The translations under genes and the position numbers were made by a program. A stretch of 64,000 nucleotides of DNA from Pedobacter ureilyticus. Its GTDB lineage: Bacteria; Bacteroidota; Bacteroidia; Sphingobacteriales; Sphingobacteriaceae. The stretch lies in contig NZ_SSHJ01000002.1 in NCBI RefSeq assembly GCF_005925345.1, positions 248,001 through 312,000 of the forward strand, read 5' to 3'. This document shows, one piece after another, positions 44,007 to 54,200 of this stretch (the stretch's first letter is position 1; every line of letters starts with the position of its first letter). Under the pieces are notes generated by a model. It saw nothing but the letters and a program-made list of their open reading frames with translations, was not told the DNA's origin and did no database searches.

Positions 44007-45014
44007 ATGAACCTTCGTCTCTCAAGTATAAAAGGTTTCTTTTGCTACCAACCCAATAGTAAACCAATTTACCCCAAGTGGCCATTTTTGCCTTTGGCCA
44101 TAGGTACTGCTTTGGCCTTGTTGCTTTACGTGGAGACCATTTATTTTCCAGAAGATTTTTATGAACTGCCCCTTTACATTGCTTGGTTGGCCAGTAGTGT
44201 AATGGCTGCACTTGTCATTTACATCGTTTATCAAGTAAGCATCAAACTTGATGATCAATACAGTTGGCGTTACCAATTGCGCACCCGGTTAAAGCACCAA
44301 GCCATAAAAGGAGTGCTAGTGCCTACCTTGGTGGCATTTATTGGAATGAGTGTTTATTTTTATTGCGCCTCCATCAATATCCTTTACACCATCTGGATCA
44401 GAAAATACCTTTGGGCGATCTTGTTGCTACTGCTAAGCTTTAACAGTGCTTTTGGATTTTATTGGTTGGCAAACGTTCCAGAAGTATCGCACGTAGCAGT
44501 ACAAGCAGTGTCAACTTCAAACCACTCCGTTATAGCAGAAATTCATCCAGTTTTAACTGAGCTGCCAATTGCTAAGGAAAGTTCCTTTGCACAGGAAGAT
44601 CAATTGAAAATACCAGATTACGCCCATGTGGCCTGTATCTTTTCCTACCAAAAACATTATCATCAAATAGATTTTAATGGGCTGGCAAATATTTGGGATC
44701 ATTCCATCGATGATAGCGTTAAGCTATTGCCGGCAACAGATTTTGTACGCGTGAACAGAAGTTTTATCCTCAATTTTAACGCGATTAAAGGCCTAGAAGA
44801 AGAAAGTGCTAAAGTGGTGTTTCTGCTACTTAACGAATTGGTGGCATGTCGTATTGATAAAATTAGGGCCAACAATGAAACCGATGAGCAGTTAGGGGTA
44901 GCGGCCGAAACTTCCTCGTGCAAAGGTTTCAAGGTAAGGCTAAGCTATGATCGTAAGAGCGCCTTTCAGGAGGCGTATGGTCAATTCAAGAAAGCTACAC
45001 CAAAGGAAGTATAA
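44007..45014 (+). CDS. Membrane-bound LytTR DNA-binding protein
   Basis: A 335-residue protein with four predicted membrane segments (about residues 27-45, 55-77, 98-120 and 130-152). A linker is followed by a LytTR domain (about 200-290: ACIFSYQKHYHQIDFNG, then TDFVRVNRSFILNFNAIKGL). LytTR domains bind DNA through beta strands. The membrane part could sense a signal directly, since there is no receiver domain and no adjacent histidine kinase. It precedes the DUF6266 and hydrolase genes and could regulate them; that link is inference. Proteins of this build are common in Bacteroidota. Confidence 0.85.
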   Translation: MNLRLSSIKGFFCYQPNSKPIYPKWPFLPLAIGTALALLLYVETIYFPEDFYELPLYIAWLASSVMAALVIYIVYQVSIKLDDQYSWRYQLRTRLKHQAIKGVLVPTLVAFIGMSVYFYCASINILYTIWIRKYLWAILLLLLSFNSAFGFYWLANVPEVSHVAVQAVSTSNHSVIAEIHPVLTELPIAKESSFAQEDQLKIPDYAHVACIFSYQKHYHQIDFNGLANIWDHSIDDSVKLLPATDFVRVNRSFILNFNAIKGLEEESAKVVFLLLNELVACRIDKIRANNETDEQLGVAAETSSCKGFKVRLSYDRKSAFQEAYGQFKKATPKEV

Positions 45015-45644
45015 AAATTGCGGTTTTGTTTGGTTATCCTTTGGTGCTTGTTCGGTGCCAAGTGGGTTTTAATACTAGTTAAGCAAGTTTTTACCGAACA
45101 AAGTACGAAGAAAGACCCAAGAAGATAGGCTATTGGTTCTTGATTATTCGATGTTCGTTATTTAGGGAATTGGTTTATTTGAGGATGCGGGGATTTGACT
45201 AGACCGCCATTCTTCGGGCTAATGAAATTTTGAATGAGTAAATGATTGAATAGGGCCGTTAGTTTCCCGTCCGTAACCTGCGCATAACCATATCATTCTG
45301 TTATCCTTGCCCATTCCAGCTGTCTGTAAATTCCTGTCATTATCGGTCAAATGTATTCAAGTCAAATCGCAAGATGTTGATTGTTAGTTTTTTTGCTGTT
45401 TGTCAATCGTTGTTCGTTTTTCGTTTTTGGCTTTTCAATATCCTTTGCTTGTGGTAAGCCATCGAGAAGCTATTTAAAATAGATAGCTACCATTCAAATT
45501 CATTCATTTCTTTTCAATTGATTTCAAATTCAATCACAAGCTTCTGAAAATTAGCGGATTAACTTTTTTTCTTTTTTCTTTGACTTAACATTTGCATGGC
45601 CATCGCAATGGAAACAGATTTTTTAACCTTAAAATTTTAAAGAT
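45015..45644. other. Gene-free region
   Basis: About 630 bases without a credible frame. It contains GTTCGTT-type simple words and GAATGAGTAAATGATTGAAT, which recur at 47260-47280. The last 60 bases are T-rich and lead into the DUF6266 gene. No promoter box is clear. Confidence 0.4.
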
Positions 45645-46283
45645 ATGGCAACATATAAAAAAGGTATCCTGGGGGTATTCTCAGGAAAAGTAGGCACTGT
45701 GGTAGGCAGTAGCTGGAAAGGTATCCATTACATGCGAAGCTTACCTAAGGCAAGCGGTAAAGCGGCAACACCGCTACAGAGAGATCAGCGTATCAAATTC
45801 GCTTTGGTTACTGGTTTCCTAAAGCCAATTAAGCACATTGCTAACATTGGATATCAATCGGTAGCTGGAAGTTTAAGTCCATTCAATTCCATTGTATCGC
45901 ATCATTTAAGTAATGCGGTAACTGGCACAAGTCCAAACTTCGAGATTGATTACCCAAGGGTAGTATTTAGTCGGGGCGAACTGCCAGGAATTTCCAATCC
46001 ACAGTTGAACGCTGTGACAGGATACGCCTTGGCCATTAGTTGGCAAGACAACTCACAGGCAAATTTGGCAAAACCCGATGATAAAGCTATTGTATTGGTT
46101 TACAATAGTATGGTTGGCGAGTTCATTATCGATGACCTTGCACTAAGGCAGGACGGCTCGCTGAACTTGAGTTTGCCAGCTAGTTATGTGGGCCACACGG
46201 TTCAGGTGTGGATGGCATTTTTTGCGGCAGATCATAAGCTGGTATCTACAAGTGTTTATCTAGGCGCTGCTGTGATTAGCTAG
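45645..46283 (+). CDS. DUF6266-family protein
   Basis: A 212-residue protein without signal peptide. It opens MATYKKGILGVFSGKVGTVV and GSSWKGIHYMRSLPKASGKA, then TPLQRDQRIKFALVTGFLKP, the conserved N-terminal block of DUF6266, a Bacteroidota family of unknown function. The C-terminal half is beta-rich (AIVLVYNSMVGEFIIDDLAL, LPASYVGHTVQVWMAFFAAD) like a fibronectin-type or carbohydrate-binding fold. The Gly-rich start GVFSGKVGTVVGSSWKG resembles phage structural proteins, but no phage gene is adjacent. It may belong functionally with the downstream lysis-like genes. Confidence 0.8.
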   Translation: MATYKKGILGVFSGKVGTVVGSSWKGIHYMRSLPKASGKAATPLQRDQRIKFALVTGFLKPIKHIANIGYQSVAGSLSPFNSIVSHHLSNAVTGTSPNFEIDYPRVVFSRGELPGISNPQLNAVTGYALAISWQDNSQANLAKPDDKAIVLVYNSMVGEFIIDDLALRQDGSLNLSLPASYVGHTVQVWMAFFAADHKLVSTSVYLGAAVIS

Positions 46284-46846
46284 CCTCGGGTAATCCCACT
46301 TGGTCTCTGGCGTAGCGCTGCGCTGGAGATCGTTGTTGATTGTTCGTTTTTTGTTGATTTGTTGATGCGGGGATTTGAGTTTCGTTGCTCGTTCTTAGTT
46401 GTTCGTTAATTCGATCACTACTGCTGCTAAGTACTAAACCCGGCGTTATTGGATTCCGTCACAGTAGGCAGTGAACCTTTTGCAGTTACATACCCTTATC
46501 GCGATCCAAGAAATTAGGCAGTCGAGCGAAAGGAATTGGCCAGGGGAAAGACCTTCTAATTTCGCTGTTGAAGGTTCGCCAGCGTAATGTAAGGAAGGCA
46601 ATGCAGCCTTGATGTTATGCCTATTTAGCCATTTTTTTCAAACGGTAGGCATGCTTTCGCTAAAGCCCAGGTTGTTTCACTTTGTATCAAGACAAATTGT
46701 GAAGCATTCTTTCACACCGATAAAACCATCGACCAATTGTAAAAAACTGGTATCCCAACCGGCAATGAGGCCATTCCCCCAAATAAAAAATAAAAATCAC
46801 GTCTACGCCTTGAAAAACAACACCAACACATTAAAAAATAAAAATC
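46284..46846. other. Gene-free region with dispersed repeat
   Basis: About 560 bases. The centre is copy 1 of a 275-300-bp repeat (46401-46675). An 88-codon frame across its end overlaps the next gene and is not supported. The rest is AAAAATAAAAATCA-type leader. Confidence 0.5.
46401..46675. repeat. Long dispersed repeat, copy 1
   Basis: Shares ordered blocks with 47329-47635: GTTCGTTAAT, CGGCGTTATTGGATTC, AAGAAATTAGGCAGTCGAGC, GAAAGACCTTCTAATTTCGC, AAGGCAATGCAGCCTTGAT and TAGCCATTTTTTTCAA. AGAAATTAG and CTAATTTC inside it are inverted. Confidence 0.8.
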
Positions 46847-47218
46847 ATGAAAACATTACTTCAATATTTCACTAAACCTTGGGTACCCGTACCCTTAAAA
46901 TTCTGGCACATCCTAGCTCTATTATGCATCAGCTGGTTGGCCATGCCTTATGTATTTAACACGCTGCAACTAGCCGCCGGTTTTGTAGACCTGAGCATAG
47001 TGCACGTAGTACTGCTCAGCTTCTGCTGTTGGCTCTTGGCCGTTGCGGCAGCTTACCACCTATTGCGCTACCTATTATTGCGCATGGGGCTGCCTACTAT
47101 CCATCAACTCATTACTCACTTTAAATTATTAAACTTATGGGAACAATATCTAATTTATTTGGCCTGCTATGCGTTGTTGCTCTGCTCGGCCATTGGCGCA
47201 CTGATAGCGATTTGCTAG
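46847..47218 (+). CDS. Small integral membrane protein, holin-like in build
   Basis: A 123-residue protein I cannot place in a family. It has three clear membrane segments (about residues 20-42, 53-80 and 99-122) joined by short loops and ends directly after the last one. N- and C-termini carry few charges. Size and topology are those of class I-type holins, and the gene is next to a hydrolase and a lipoprotein that resemble endolysin and spanin. This is a topological argument only. It lies between two copies of a long dispersed repeat, which may mean the gene was moved or duplicated as a unit. Confidence 0.7.
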   Translation: MKTLLQYFTKPWVPVPLKFWHILALLCISWLAMPYVFNTLQLAAGFVDLSIVHVVLLSFCCWLLAVAAAYHLLRYLLLRMGLPTIHQLITHFKLLNLWEQYLIYLACYALLLCSAIGALIAIC

Positions 47219-47744
47219 TTGATTTTTTGGTTGATTTGGGGATGTGACAATTTTCAATGAGTAAATGATTGAATGATTGAATGGGAACTAGTTGACCGTT
47301 GTTCGTTCATATTTGTTCATTGATCGATGTTCGTTAATTTGCCCACTACCATTGCCAAGTACGCAGACGGCGTTATTGGATTCTGTAGTGATGTACAGTG
47401 AAATTGTTGCAGTACCTTACGCAGCTCACAGCCCAAGAAATTAGGCAGTCGAGCGTAGGAAAGTGTAGTAGGAAAGACCTTCTAATTTCGCTGTTACAAT
47501 GTCGCTAGTACAGCACAAGAAAGGCAATGCAGCCTTGATTTTTGTTAACTTTTGTATCAAGACAAAAGTCGAATAAAGACCCTTGATGTAGCCATTTTTT
47601 TCAACGGTAGGCGTGCTTTCGCTCAAACTCAGGTTACTTCTTCCAAGGATACAAAAAATAAAATACCACCACTATAGAATACGTGCCGATCCGATAGCTA
47701 TTGGATTATCGGTAGTGTACTCATAAAAAATTAATTCAACTGAT
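47219..47744. other. Gene-free region with dispersed repeat
   Basis: About 525 bases. Most of it is copy 2 of the long repeat (47329-47635). ATCCGATAGCTATTGGAT (47689-47706) is a small palindrome related to 17985-18017. A 61-codon minus-strand frame lies wholly in the repeat and is not called. Confidence 0.5.
47329..47635. repeat. Long dispersed repeat, copy 2
   Basis: Direct, diverged copy of 46401-46675, with an extra 40-50 bases around 47540-47585. The two copies bracket the small membrane protein gene. Confidence 0.8.
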
Positions 47745-48311
47745 ATGATTAAAACATATTTAAACTATGCTGTACTGTGTATGATCGTTGCAGTCGGCAC
47801 TTTTCATCAATTGAACACGAAAAGATTTGGTAATCAAACTACCAAATCACCAGATCATCAAATTAACCAACTCCTAACCATTGCAAAATCTCAAATAGGC
47901 GTTAGGGAGGCTACAGGCAACAACGATGGCGAGGCCGTAGAGCGTTATCTGCGTTATACCGACAACAAAAAAGGCAAACCTTGGTGTGCCGCTTTTGTAA
48001 GCTGGGTATTTGGGCAGGCGGGCTACAGCCAACCCCGTACCGCTTGGAGCCCAAGTTTATTTCCAAAAGCTCGGCGAGTAACTAGTGCTAAGCCAGCCAC
48101 GGTGTTTGGGATTTATTTTAAAGACAAGGGGCGCATTGCCCATGCAGGTTTGGTAGAAAAGCAGCAAAAGGATTGGGTTTATACCATTGAAGGCAATACC
48201 AATTTGCGAGGTAGTAGGGAAGGGGACGGCGTGTACCGCAAACTGCGGCATGCCAAAACCATTGCCGCTTATGCCAACTGGCTACCGCTAGAGAAAGGAG
48301 TACTTAGATGA
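47745..48311 (+). CDS. CHAP-type peptidoglycan hydrolase with N-terminal anchor
   Basis: A 188-residue protein with an N-terminal hydrophobic segment (about 8-20), a signal peptide or anchor. A NlpC/P60-CHAP-like domain of the TIGR02594 type follows. The catalytic Cys81 is in GKPWCAAFVSWVFGQAGY, His133 in GRIAHAGLVE, and Glu149/Asn151 in TIEGNTN. It should cut peptide bonds in peptidoglycan. N-terminally anchored hydrolases of this size occur as phage endolysins. It overlaps the following lipoprotein gene by 4 bases (ATGA), so the two are translationally coupled, and it follows a 3-TM protein gene. Confidence 0.85.
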   Translation: MIKTYLNYAVLCMIVAVGTFHQLNTKRFGNQTTKSPDHQINQLLTIAKSQIGVREATGNNDGEAVERYLRYTDNKKGKPWCAAFVSWVFGQAGYSQPRTAWSPSLFPKARRVTSAKPATVFGIYFKDKGRIAHAGLVEKQQKDWVYTIEGNTNLRGSREGDGVYRKLRHAKTIAAYANWLPLEKGVLR

Positions 48312-48775
48312 AAAAGTTAATTTTATTCTTGATAGTGCAGCTGGCCATCGGTTGTGCTGCCAAACATAAATTGACCAGCAGAGCGGAGGAGAAGGCAGAA
48401 CGAAAGATAACTACTGCCACAGGTGCGGAAATGCGTGACAGCAGTATAGTGCTGCATCAGCAACTAGATAGTTTGTGGCATCAGCAAACTTTTAGGCTAT
48501 ATCCTAAAGGAGTGATTAGCTTAGGGAGTAATGGTTTTATTGGAGAGGTTGACAGCGTGCTGTGGCTCACCAAAGAACTTCATTTACAGAGGAACAATCT
48601 TGTTCAACAAAAACAGATGCGGGAAGAGGTAAACCAATATATGACAAGCACCAATAATTCGCAGGCAAAAGAGATCATTAACGAAAAGAACAAAATCGAC
48701 TTTTCTTTTGGGCTCGTGCTAGCTATAGTAATGTTATTGGTAGGTGTTTTTTGGTGGCGAAGAGGAAAACAGTAA
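48308..48775 (+). CDS. Lipoprotein with C-terminal transmembrane segment, u-spanin-like
   Basis: A 155-residue protein with an N-terminal lipoprotein signal (LAIGC, Cys16) and a single C-terminal membrane segment (FGLVLAIVMLLVGVFWW, about 134-150) followed by RRGKQ. Between them lie about 115 charged residues predicted as helix, with a short beta-prone piece around 62-85. An outer-membrane lipid anchor plus an inner-membrane TM on one chain is the architecture of unimolecular spanins, which fuse inner and outer membranes at phage lysis. Its gene overlaps the peptidoglycan hydrolase gene by 4 bases, as spanin genes often do. No sequence similarity to known spanins is claimed. Confidence 0.7.
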   Translation: MKKLILFLIVQLAIGCAAKHKLTSRAEEKAERKITTATGAEMRDSSIVLHQQLDSLWHQQTFRLYPKGVISLGSNGFIGEVDSVLWLTKELHLQRNNLVQQKQMREEVNQYMTSTNNSQAKEIINEKNKIDFSFGLVLAIVMLLVGVFWWRRGKQ

Positions 48776-48781
48776 AAATAA

Positions 48782-48807
48782 AAAGGGTGCGCTATTGCGC
48801 ACCCTTT
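48782..48807. terminator. Bidirectional terminator
   Basis: AAAGGGTGCGC (48782-48792), TATT, GCGCACCCTTT (48797-48807): a perfect 11-bp stem between convergent genes. Confidence 0.85.
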
Positions 48808-48828
48808 CCTAAAATTTAAGAAGTATAA

Positions 48829-49734
48829 TTATCTATCTTCTCTAAACGTCCAAGTTTCATTAACTGTCCAACGTCCTGTTGTCCAGCCTACTACAATTTT
48901 CTTGGTAGCAGGATCATAAGACCCACTCACATTGGTAAAAACCCTTGTTGGACTGGCTGGGTCTGTAACTGCTGTAAGTTGATTGGTACTAGGGTCAAAG
49001 GTAAATGCTAGGCCAACTCCTGTATTTGCCGCTGATGTACCTGCCAAATTAATAACGATATATTTGTTGAAATCATAGTCTAGATCGTACACACTTACTC
49101 TAGTGGCAGATGTTGTCGATAAAGAAAATCTTCTTGGATAATCTCCTTTATACAGCCCATTTGCGTCAACGCAGGTTCCATCTACGTTGTAGATGCCATC
49201 ATAAATATTCTTTGCGCCAAAAGTCGCAATTAGATTTCTATAATTCCCACTAATCGTATAGTCCGAACTACTTATTGAATTAACAGTAAACCCCAAAGCG
49301 TAGGTAAGAGAAGGATCGAAAGTACTTGAATTGACTTTAATTTTCAAATAACCGTCTTTACTCCCTTTAGGGATTACGACATTTAGTCCTGGAGCTTGAA
49401 GCTCATAAAGTGCTGTATTAAATACCTCAAGATCTTGACCATTATCGGTATTATATTTGTCTATCAACTGAGCACTGTTAGCTAAGCTTAAAGAGACTGT
49501 TATATCTTCCGACGCCGGACTTTCAGCTGATAAATGGATCGGAATCTCTAATATTCTCTCGACGTCTTCAAACGGTAAAGCGAAACTCTGGGTTGCCTCA
49601 TTAAAACCCACTATCTTATTTGCATTTAAGTTGATCAAACCGTAAGTCTGATCTTCAACCAGCTTATCCTTTAAGCAAGAGGTTAAAAATATGCAGGCAA
49701 GTGCCACATATATTAATAATGATATCTTTTTCAT
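48829..49734 (-). CDS. DUF1735-containing surface lipoprotein
   Basis: A 301-residue lipoprotein (lipobox FLTSC, Cys20), the third gene of a SusC/SusD operon. The N-terminal DUF1735-like (BT_3987-type) Ig-like domain covers about residues 40-160 (ILEIPIHLSAESPASEDITV, VVIPKGSKDGYLKIKV). The remaining part (about 170-301) is a beta-rich domain ending TGRWTVNETWTFRED. Such proteins are accessory surface glycan-binding lipoproteins of polysaccharide-utilisation loci. No glycoside hydrolase is in the window, so the target is unknown. The SusD-like gene is 12 bases upstream. Confidence 0.85.
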   Translation of the reverse strand: MKKISLLIYVALACIFLTSCLKDKLVEDQTYGLINLNANKIVGFNEATQSFALPFEDVERILEIPIHLSAESPASEDITVSLSLANSAQLIDKYNTDNGQDLEVFNTALYELQAPGLNVVIPKGSKDGYLKIKVNSSTFDPSLTYALGFTVNSISSSDYTISGNYRNLIATFGAKNIYDGIYNVDGTCVDANGLYKGDYPRRFSLSTTSATRVSVYDLDYDFNKYIVINLAGTSAANTGVGLAFTFDPSTNQLTAVTDPASPTRVFTNVSGSYDPATKKIVVGWTTGRWTVNETWTFREDR

Positions 49735-49746
49735 GTTATAGTTTTC

Positions 49747-51258
49747 TTATTTGTCCCAAAAAACTGTTGCTGTTTGAGCATCGATAGTCCCTTCAGCCCT
49801 AACGGCCGCTGCATTATAGTTATACTCTGATGTTGGATACAATAATCTCTTCGGAATTACCCTGCCACTGCGACCCGGAGCTAACGAAAGAGGCAAATCA
49901 TTTGGAACGCCTAACCTTCTATAGTTTGAATAAGCTTCGAAATTATTTATACCTGTTAAAGCTAGATATTGTTGCATGGCAATCAAGCTAATTTTGTCAG
50001 TAGCTGTTCCCCAATCCACAATTGGACGAGCGCTATCTAAATAAGTTGTAGCTGCAACGGTAGCGCTAGGAACACCCAAATAGGCGAAAGATTCGGTTAC
50101 GGCAGCCCTGTAAGCAGCTTCTGCATTACCACTTAACCAACCTCTTTGTGTTGCTTCTGCTTGTAGAAATAAACTTTCTACAGAGGTAAAAAACCACTGA
50201 GGCTGGCCTGCAGATTTAGCTAAACCTGGTCCGGCCACGTCTGAAGAGTTTATCGATTTATACGGATCGGAACTTGGTAAAATCTCGCCAAAATTATAAC
50301 CATAGTATGTATTTCCACTAACCGGTGTGGTTGCGGCACTAAAGAAATACTGATATCTTATATCGTTATTGTTTCTAAATTTTCCTAAAACATAATTGTT
50401 TGCCCTGTTAAAGTCATCCGCAATTGCTCCTGTATAAAGCCTTTTGTAGGCATTCCAAAAAGGATTTTGTTTTCCATTGTCAACTACATAAGTAGGTTGC
50501 ACACTTGCCGTTTCGCCTGTACCAATAAAACCACCACCATTTGTTACAATTTTTGCAACTTCAGCAGCGCCATTGAAGCCTGATACTTGCGATTGACGCA
50601 ACAAAAGCTTTAAACGTTGTGTATTCGCAAACTTTATCCAATTTGTCGCATTTCCTTTGTAAACGATGTCAGCGGTAGAAATACCAGCATTACTAGCAAT
50701 ATTAGCCGAGTTAATTCCCTTGAAAAGGACAACGGCTTGATCTAATTGATTGATTAAGTCCGCATAGATCACATCGCCTTTATCATAAGTAGGCAAAATG
50801 TTATTGGCTAGATCAAATGCTTTTGAATAAGGCACGTTATTGTACTGATCTACTAAGTACATAAACCCTATTGATTTTAAGACTTTAGCGATACCAGTAT
50901 AAAATGGTTGATTAGTCTCTATGCTCTTTTTTTCCATTTGGTCTACATCAAAAAGTAGGTCATACCAACCAGACCATTGGCCTGCTTGATAATCATTTGT
51001 GATTGCATAGTCTTCTTGAGGGTTACTTGGGCCAAAGTTACCACCTCTTGCCCAATAACCTGTCCAATGTGCAGAATAGTCCATGCTCACAGACATACGA
51101 GCAGCTGTTAGGTGTAGTGCCCTAGGCAATAACAGCTCGGGTGTCATAGAAGAAGTAGTTGGCGAATTAGGATTTTTATTGACATCAAAAAAGTCCTTTT
51201 TACAGCTAACTAACGACACCGTTAATAAACCAATAATTAAATATGATAGTTTTTTCAT
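49747..51258 (-). CDS. SusD/RagB-family lipoprotein (SusD-like_2 type)
   Basis: A 503-residue surface lipoprotein, lipidated at the Cys of LVSCKKD (about residue 19). KNPNSPTTSSMTPELLLPRA near the start, the YSAHWTGYWARGGNF block, and the TPR-like core with MYLVDQYNNVPYSKAFDLAN are typical of the SusD_2 (SusD-like) family that pairs with short-linker SusC proteins. It binds nutrient for the SusC channel whose gene ends 10 bases upstream. The C-terminal part keeps RRLGVPNDLP and PGRSGRVIPKRLLYPTSEYN, characteristic of the family. Substrate is not known. Confidence 0.92.
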   Translation of the reverse strand: MKKLSYLIIGLLTVSLVSCKKDFFDVNKNPNSPTTSSMTPELLLPRALHLTAARMSVSMDYSAHWTGYWARGGNFGPSNPQEDYAITNDYQAGQWSGWYDLLFDVDQMEKKSIETNQPFYTGIAKVLKSIGFMYLVDQYNNVPYSKAFDLANNILPTYDKGDVIYADLINQLDQAVVLFKGINSANIASNAGISTADIVYKGNATNWIKFANTQRLKLLLRQSQVSGFNGAAEVAKIVTNGGGFIGTGETASVQPTYVVDNGKQNPFWNAYKRLYTGAIADDFNRANNYVLGKFRNNNDIRYQYFFSAATTPVSGNTYYGYNFGEILPSSDPYKSINSSDVAGPGLAKSAGQPQWFFTSVESLFLQAEATQRGWLSGNAEAAYRAAVTESFAYLGVPSATVAATTYLDSARPIVDWGTATDKISLIAMQQYLALTGINNFEAYSNYRRLGVPNDLPLSLAPGRSGRVIPKRLLYPTSEYNYNAAAVRAEGTIDAQTATVFWDK

Positions 51259-51268
51259 TTTTTTACTT

Positions 51269-54200
51269 TTAGAAGTTTACAGTTAAGTTGGCTCCAAATG
51301 TTCTTACTGGTGGATTGATTTGAGAAGTAGAAATTCCCGCAGCATTACCACTAGTAAAGTTAAAATCAGGATCTTGATATTGGTTGCTCGAAGGCACCCA
51401 TAAGAATAAATTTCTACCTGTTAGTGCAATTGCGGCTGATTTCACAAATTTTATATTACTTAACAGATTTCTCGGTAATTGATAAGATATGGCCACCTCT
51501 CTAAGTCTCCAGGCTGCAGCACTAGTTAGGAAATTAGTTCCTACTTGTCTGTAAACGCCTGTATAAAAATCGTTTACATTTGCAATAGTTACGTTGGTAT
51601 TGGCTATATACTGTCCTGGATTAGCCGGGTCTGCATAAGAGGAGTTAGGCATAACAAAGCGCTCTCTATTGTTTGATGCGCTAGCTTCAGAAACACCAGT
51701 CCATGCCATCGCATTTCCTATATCTGCGTATGCATAATGTCCGCCTTTATATTCGAACAACATTGAAAAGTTAAAATTTTTGTAGTCAAACGAAGGGTTG
51801 ATGCCAATAATCCATTTTGGCAATGTTCTGCCAAATATTTTACTATTTGGATCTGCTGTTGGATAGCCCGTAGTCGCATTAACAATAATTCTACCTTGTG
51901 GATCTCTGTTATAATCCGTTGTTTTCAATACGTAAGCCGGTAATCCTTTAATTGCATAATTTTGAGCCAAGCCCCCTGTTGAAACAGCAAGTTCATCTAA
52001 GCCTTCATAAATCTTAGTCACTTCGTTATCATTATAAGATAAATTGATAGCTAATTTAGGTTTAAAAGCAGCTGTTGTATTTGACTTCATTTTTAAATCT
52101 AACTCGAAGCCCTTATTGATGAAACTTGCAGCATTTACATTGGCTAATGTATAACCTGTTGCTGAAGAAACAGATACTCCAACGATTTGATTTTCATTCA
52201 ATGAACGATAAGCGGTTCCCTCTAGATTAATACGGCCTCCCCAAAATCCAGCTTCAAAGCCCAGCTCGGTACTTTTGATAAACTCAGGCTTAAGGGCAGA
52301 GTCGTAAGTAGTGTTGCCTGCTGTAAAACCAGCTAAAGAACCGTAAGGGAAACCACTTGCTTGAGAGAACACAGCTTCTAAAGAGTACGGATTGATATCA
52401 GCATTACCTGTTTTATTCCATCCCCCTCTAAATTTTAAGTAAGTTAAAGCATTTCCTTTAAGTTGTGGTACTGCGTCTGTAAGTACAAATGCCGCATTTA
52501 CACCTGGATAGAAAAATGAGTTATCTGTAAGTGGTAAAACAGATGTTTTATCATTTCTTCCCACAAATTCAATATTAGCCCATCCTTTATAGTTTAAGCT
52601 AGCACTTCCATAAAAAGATAGCATTCTAGATACAGAGATATTAGACCCTCCAGTTAACTCTCCAGTTCTATTGCCAGTATTAAATAATTCTGGTACAACC
52701 AAGTTGCTAGCTCCTACAGATGCATCTCTAGTACTGGTGCTTCTAACATAAGTACCTAAAATAGCTCCCACTTTAAAATCATCATTCAATTTTTTGTTGA
52801 AATTAGCGAACAACTCTGATGAATATCTTCTTGAATAATAAGAACGTTCAGAAACTGTTCCAGGAATTAGTGTTGCGCCCCTATTTAAGCCATATGCAGT
52901 AGGTACTTCTCCTTTTGAGGTTGTATTCTCATCAATTGCTCTAGCAGTCACGCCACCTCTCCAGGTTACTGATACCCAGTCGGTAGGCTTCAAAGTCATC
53001 TCTAAATTAGAAAGAAGATCCGTTCTTTTTCCATTATTTCTCCAATTATCAATCGCAAAATAAGGATTTAAGCCGTAATGGTTGAAGTATGTATTATACT
53101 CTGCATATGGATCATTTAAAAAGTCCTTATATTGGGTCAATGGAATATGAGCTGGGGTATTAAAAATCAAATTCATTAAACCGCTATTTAACCCAACACC
53201 ATTGGCCGCATTCCATGAAGCCATACCGGCATCATTAAATACGCTATAATCTGAATTAATGTAATTTGCGTTTAAACTGATTTTAAAAATGCCATATTCT
53301 TTAGACGTATTTAAGCGAAGGCCTGTTCGTCTATTCTGATCGTCAGGAACGATACCTTTAACCAAAGCATCTTGAACACTAAAATAAAGGTCTTTTGCAG
53401 AGTAAGATACGTCTGTTTGAAAAGTCTTACCCGTGTTAAAAAAGTCTTTTCTATCGTTATTAGCAGTATAAGGAACCATTTGGATGCTTCCGTCAGGCAA
53501 TACATCCCCAATCTCAACCATACTGCCATCAAAAGCAGGACCCCAAGACCAGTTTTCGTAACCTGTGTAGACACCGTACGCTCCATTACCAAATTTCTCT
53601 TGTAATTTAGGGAAAAATGAGATTTGAGAAAGCTGTGTAGACTGGCTAAGTGAAATATTAGGAGAAGAAGAACTCTTTTTCGTCGTTACCACAATCACAC
53701 CGTTTCTTGCATCAGGGCCATAAATTGCAGCAGCAGATGAACCCTTCAAAACCTGAACATCTTCTATATCATTAGGGTTAATTGAAGACAAATAACCTAG
53801 GGCAGAAGGAACACCATCTAACAATAACATCGGATTGTTATTACCTGTTAATGACCTAATACCACGCAAGTTGATTTTGATATCCTCGAAAACACCATTA
53901 TTTATAGGTGTAATATTTAAACCAGAAACCTTTCCTTGCAAACCACTGGCTACGTTTACCGCTCTTGTAGCTGTCAAAGCCTCTTTGTCTACTTTAGCAG
54001 TTGCATAACCGATTTCTTTCTTTTGTCGCTCGATACCTAAAACACCCGTCACAACAACCTCTCCAAGTGATTTAGAGTCAGAATCTAGCGAAACATTTAC
54101 AACGCTTCGAGAACCAATTACAATTGCTTGGTTAGCGAAACCAATGGAACTGAATTCTAAGGTGGTAGCATTAGATGGAACAGAAAGGGAAAATTTACCA

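Noticed and set aside
46609..46875. Rightward 88-codon frame
   Set aside because: It runs from repeat DNA into the start of the real membrane protein gene in another frame.
47441..47626. Leftward 61-codon frame
   Set aside because: It is wholly inside copy 2 of the dispersed repeat. The matching frame in copy 1 is not conserved.
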